This document shows, in pieces, positions 62,288 to 64,000 of a DNA stretch of 64,000 bases. Both the position numbers and the translations under genes were made by a program. Source of the DNA: Tetradesmus obliquus (taxonomy: Eukaryota; Chlorophyta; Chlorophyceae; Sphaeropleales; Scenedesmaceae); assembly GCA_030272155.1 (NCBI GenBank), contig CP126191.1, positions 10,314,501-10,378,500 of the forward strand. Reading direction: 5' to 3'. How positions within the stretch are numbered: the first letter of the stretch is position 1; the number at the start of each line of letters is the position of its first letter. The notes below the pieces were generated by a model. The model was not told the origin of the DNA. It was given only the letters and a program-made list of their open reading frames with translations, and searched no databases.

Positions 62288-64000
62288 TAGGTTGTGGTGG
62301 CCTGGCTGCTGAGCCTCAGCTGCTGCCGCCCCACTGTCCATATCCATGCCACCGCCCTGCAGCTGCAGTGGCGCAGGCCGCTGCCTGCTGATGTCTGCAG
62401 CAGTCGCTGCATCCTCAGCCGCGCTTGCTGTTTCGCTGCCTGTGCGCTTCAGCCCTCCCGGCTGCTTCACCAGGTGCTGATCTGCTGCTGCTGCTGCTGC
62501 CTGCCCCAGCTGATCCGAGCCGGTGGCAGTGGCAGCAGCATCCAAGGGAGAGCCAGCTTCGCTGCCCGAAGGTGCCCCTGCAACTGCTGCGCCTGCGCCG
62601 CTTGAGGATGCTGCCTTGGCCCTTGCCAGTGCAGCAGTGAGCTCACTGAACATTGGCTCGTGGGGTAGCTGGGCTGGCAGGCGCATGGAGGCCTGCAGAG
62701 GGCGGCAGAGTGCACAAACATGTGCATGTCAGTTGTGCCAGTGTTGCAGCAAGTGTATTGGGACAAGGCTTAGCGCTCAGGTGAACTTTAGAACGGCGCT
62801 TAGCACAGCATCTGCCCTGCAACACGAAACATCTGCTGCTTGCTGCGAGAGCAACTGCTGTCCTTGTTGCTGTTAGATCATCAGGTAGCCAACCACTGCA
62901 AAGGCATGGGCGGGCAGCTGTACCTTGAAAACACATACTCACGCAACAAAGACTGCAGACAAATATCAGACTGTTCCCTGCCCTGCTGCTCACCTCCTTC
63001 TCTGGCCGCGTCAGCTTCAGCTCCTTCAGCGTTGCAGCAGAAAGCGCGCGGGCCTGCCAGTGGCCCTGCGGCTGCTGCTGCTGCTCATCTTGCTGCTGTT
63101 GCTCTGCACTCTGCTGCTGCTGTTGCGTGCTGTCGATTGCCGCTGCTTCTGCTGGCACCCAGTCGTACGCAGGGCGCAGCTGCTTCAGCAGCTTCACAAA
63201 GACCGTGCTGTGGTCCACATCTGCAGGCAGCAGCATGAGTACGCTGGCACAGGCATCAGGCCACTGGTGGTCGGCTTGGCAGCAGTGCAACAGCTGTGTG
63301 CCGCACGCACATGATGATACATGCTGATGCAATACATAACTCAAGTCCCAAACAAAAGGATGTCGGCCAAGCTAGTACTACACTGCAGGAAAGGTGTGGC
63401 AGTGTTGACCAGCTGCTGCTGCTGCTGCTGCTGCTGTTGTGCCAGGTGCGCTCGCCCACCTGGCATGTACACGTGCATGCCTGCTGGCGTGGTGCGCAGC
63501 GCCAGGCCCTTCCACCACACGTCATCCTGGTGCATCTCCACAGCCATGCCCACCTGCAGAGCAGGTGACAGCCAAGCTGCAAACTTGAGGGCAGCACTAA
63601 TGGCATCTAGCAGGTGAAGCCCTGGCAGGCACAACGGGCAGCATGCTGCAGCTTGCTGCAGTGGCCCACTGTGCTGACCGTTCAAAGCTTTGCCAGATTT
63701 TGAGGTATGGAAGGAGAGCGGGAGGCATGTTGGGATGCACTGGACGCCGCATGCAAGCCCTGTGTAAGGAATGCATGCTTGCTTGCCGCCACTGGCTGCT
63801 GCTGAGAAGGGTACCGCATGCTCCAGCATGCTTTTGTGTTGTTTTCCCCATGCAACTGCCCACAGCACATCTGCTACTCCCCTGATAGGACCTGGCAGTC
63901 CAGCTAGGAAGATCAGGCACTAGTGACAGCCTGCAGCCCCACCTGCAGTTCCTCCCACTGTGCAAAGCGCACGGAAGGAGGCAGGGCCGGGCGCAACCTC
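50252..64000 (-). CDS. SNF2-family chromatin remodelling ATPase with C-terminal PHD module, 5' end missing
   Basis: ATP-driven DNA translocase expected to move or evict nucleosomes in the nucleus. Exons in transcript order are >64000-63943, 63553-63460, 63220-62994, 62692-61882, 61538-61315, 61032-60847, 59698-59502, 59169-59097, 58803-58711, 58475-58367, 58087-57972, 56326-56175, 55921-55701, 55415-55289, 54786-54597, 54229-54080, 53834-53440, 53203-52895, 52245-52133, 51883-51807, 51386-51211, 50919-50838 and 50461-50252. All phases agree, giving 1,462 residues and a TGA. The order is an agenet/Tudor-like segment, polyQ/polyA and acidic disorder, basic helix, ATPase lobe 1 ([12 protein letters not shown]), lobe 2 ([19 protein letters not shown]), Ala/Lys-rich linker, and a double PHD-like zinc module. 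The ATPase reads closest to ISWI/CHD/SNF2-type proteins. A subfamily name is not safe without a tree. The start codon lies beyond the right edge. Confidence 0.9.
51589..51806 (-). repeat. Tandem duplication of exon end plus intron (remodeller)
   Basis: About 150 bp is present twice. Each copy contains the CACGCACCTGGCACACGTCC segment that forms the 3' end and donor of the 51883-51807 exon, here at 51668-51687 as a non-coding relic. Confidence 0.7.
51807..53834 (-). other. Remodeller post-ATPase linker
   Basis: Exon 53834-53440 starts [18 protein letters not shown], then becomes Ala/Lys/Glu-rich with repeated [12 protein letters not shown], probably disordered or helical; the IKQEA/VKQEA matches could be sumoylation sites. 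Exon 53203-52895 contains [20 protein letters not shown] and an acidic/basic helix around [15 protein letters not shown]. Exon 52245-52133 has [15 protein letters not shown] and ISAWEE, echoing the N-terminal [13 protein letters not shown] ... SVWDKE motif. Exon 51883-51807 is a short basic linker to the PHD module. Confidence 0.7.
52246..52894 (-). repeat. Intron holding two decayed copies of the neighbouring exon end
   Basis: Both halves of this intron carry a piece resembling the 3' part of exon 53203-52895 (a GGCGGCCGCT-x-AAGT end survives at 52497-52510) followed by similar intron sequence. Neither copy can be spliced in while keeping phase, so they are relics. The real junction joins AA at 52895 to G at 52245. 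Confidence 0.6.
54787..54970 (-). repeat. Duplicated exon start and acceptor (remodeller motif V exon)
   Basis: The 5' end of exon 54786-54597 with its acceptor is copied around 54834-54873 (GGTGCTGCCGTCCAGGCGCG), and a shorter trace occurs near 54950-54965. Intron sequence CAGTCATTGTGTCAGCA follows each. The result is three candidate acceptors in a row. Confidence 0.75.
56327..57971 (-). repeat. Long intron of degenerate CACACGCG alternating purine-pyrimidine sequence
   Basis: About 1.1 kb of this 1.65-kb intron is built from CAC, CGC and GCA words on the plus strand, alternating purine and pyrimidine, a Z-DNA-prone composition. It interrupts the ATPase between the two lobes. No coding frame crosses it with sensible composition. 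Confidence 0.8.
59391..59425 (-). repeat. Copy of an exon 3' end inside the next intron (remodeller)
   Basis: Minus-strand GTGATGTCCATCTGGATGG and a following GAGCTAGCCAGGTGCGC repeat the end and donor of exon 59698-59502 about 110 bp downstream of the real donor. It creates a decoy splice donor. Confidence 0.75.
59699..60846 (-). repeat. Long intron of degenerate GTGCGC alternating purine-pyrimidine sequence
   Basis: About 800 bp (59760-60690) made of GTG, TGC and GCG words on the plus strand. Its composition is the reverse complement of the 56327-57971 intron, with five ATPase exons lying between the two. Confidence 0.8.
60847..64000 (-). other. Remodeller N-terminal region: agenet-like segment, disordered low-complexity, basic helix
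   Basis: Exon 63553-63460 reads [15 protein letters not shown] then HVYMPG, the pattern of agenet/Tudor-like chromatin readers (D-D-x-WW-x-G, V-Y-x-P). Exon 63220-62994 has QLRPAYDW and glutamine-rich runs. Exon 62692-61882 (811 bp) is Ala/Gln/Ser-rich with a polyQ tract, an acidic [10 protein letters not shown] stretch and basic [10 protein letters not shown], then [15 protein letters not shown]. Exon 61538-61315 holds a charged helix ([16 protein letters not shown]) like the HSA helices that bind actin-related proteins, but the match is loose. Exon 61032-60847 leads into the ATPase with AVLRDYQ. Confidence 0.6.
62249..62285 (-). repeat. Coding CAG tract (polyglutamine)
   Basis: An uninterrupted run of about 12 CAG codons, plus a CAA, encodes a polyQ stretch in the disordered N-terminal part of the remodeller. 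Pure trinucleotide runs like this are usually length-polymorphic. Confidence 0.95.

Overview
The window looks like a piece of nuclear genome from a green alga. The evidence is many short GT-AG introns, CAG/CTG-rich coding sequence, long serine-proline rods of the kind found in algal cell-wall glycoproteins, and UGUAA-type polyadenylation motifs. A chlorophycean such as a Sphaeropleales/Scenedesmus-like species is a guess from style only. No bacterial operons, CRISPR arrays, rRNA or tRNA genes were recognised.

Layout. (1) Positions 1-3858, plus strand: the 3' part of a gene for a cysteine-rich, probably secreted protein, made of two alternating exon types. (2) About 3.9-12.0 kb: no convincing coding sequence. 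It forms the arms of an old, diverged palindrome with its axis near 7.88 kb, so the genes on either side lie tail to tail and are related. (3) Positions 12031-47110, minus strand: one very large gene, or two genes if the first three exons are separate. It has a signal peptide, a new N-terminal region, serine/proline rods, sushi-like cysteine modules and then 70 near-identical tandem exons of 153 or 147 bp on a unit of about 361 bp. Each exon encodes a 51- or 49-residue, eight-cysteine, N-glycosylatable repeat. All exon junctions keep phase, giving a predicted protein of about 4,550 residues. The array itself carries higher-order tandem duplications. (4) 47.1-50.25 kb: intergenic. (5) Positions 50252-64000, minus strand: a SNF2-family chromatin remodeller with 23 exons in the window and its 5' end outside. 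It has an agenet/Tudor-like segment, polyQ/polyA and acidic disordered regions, a complete SNF2 ATPase and a C-terminal double PHD-like zinc module.

The two cysteine-rich genes are paralogues. The left copy keeps alternating type I (phase 0 to 1) and type II (phase 1 to 0) exons. In the right copy a fusion of the two types made a symmetric phase 1-1 exon, which then multiplied to 70 copies. The remodeller has no evident functional link to them. All exon models come from reading splice sites and frames by eye; no transcript data were available.
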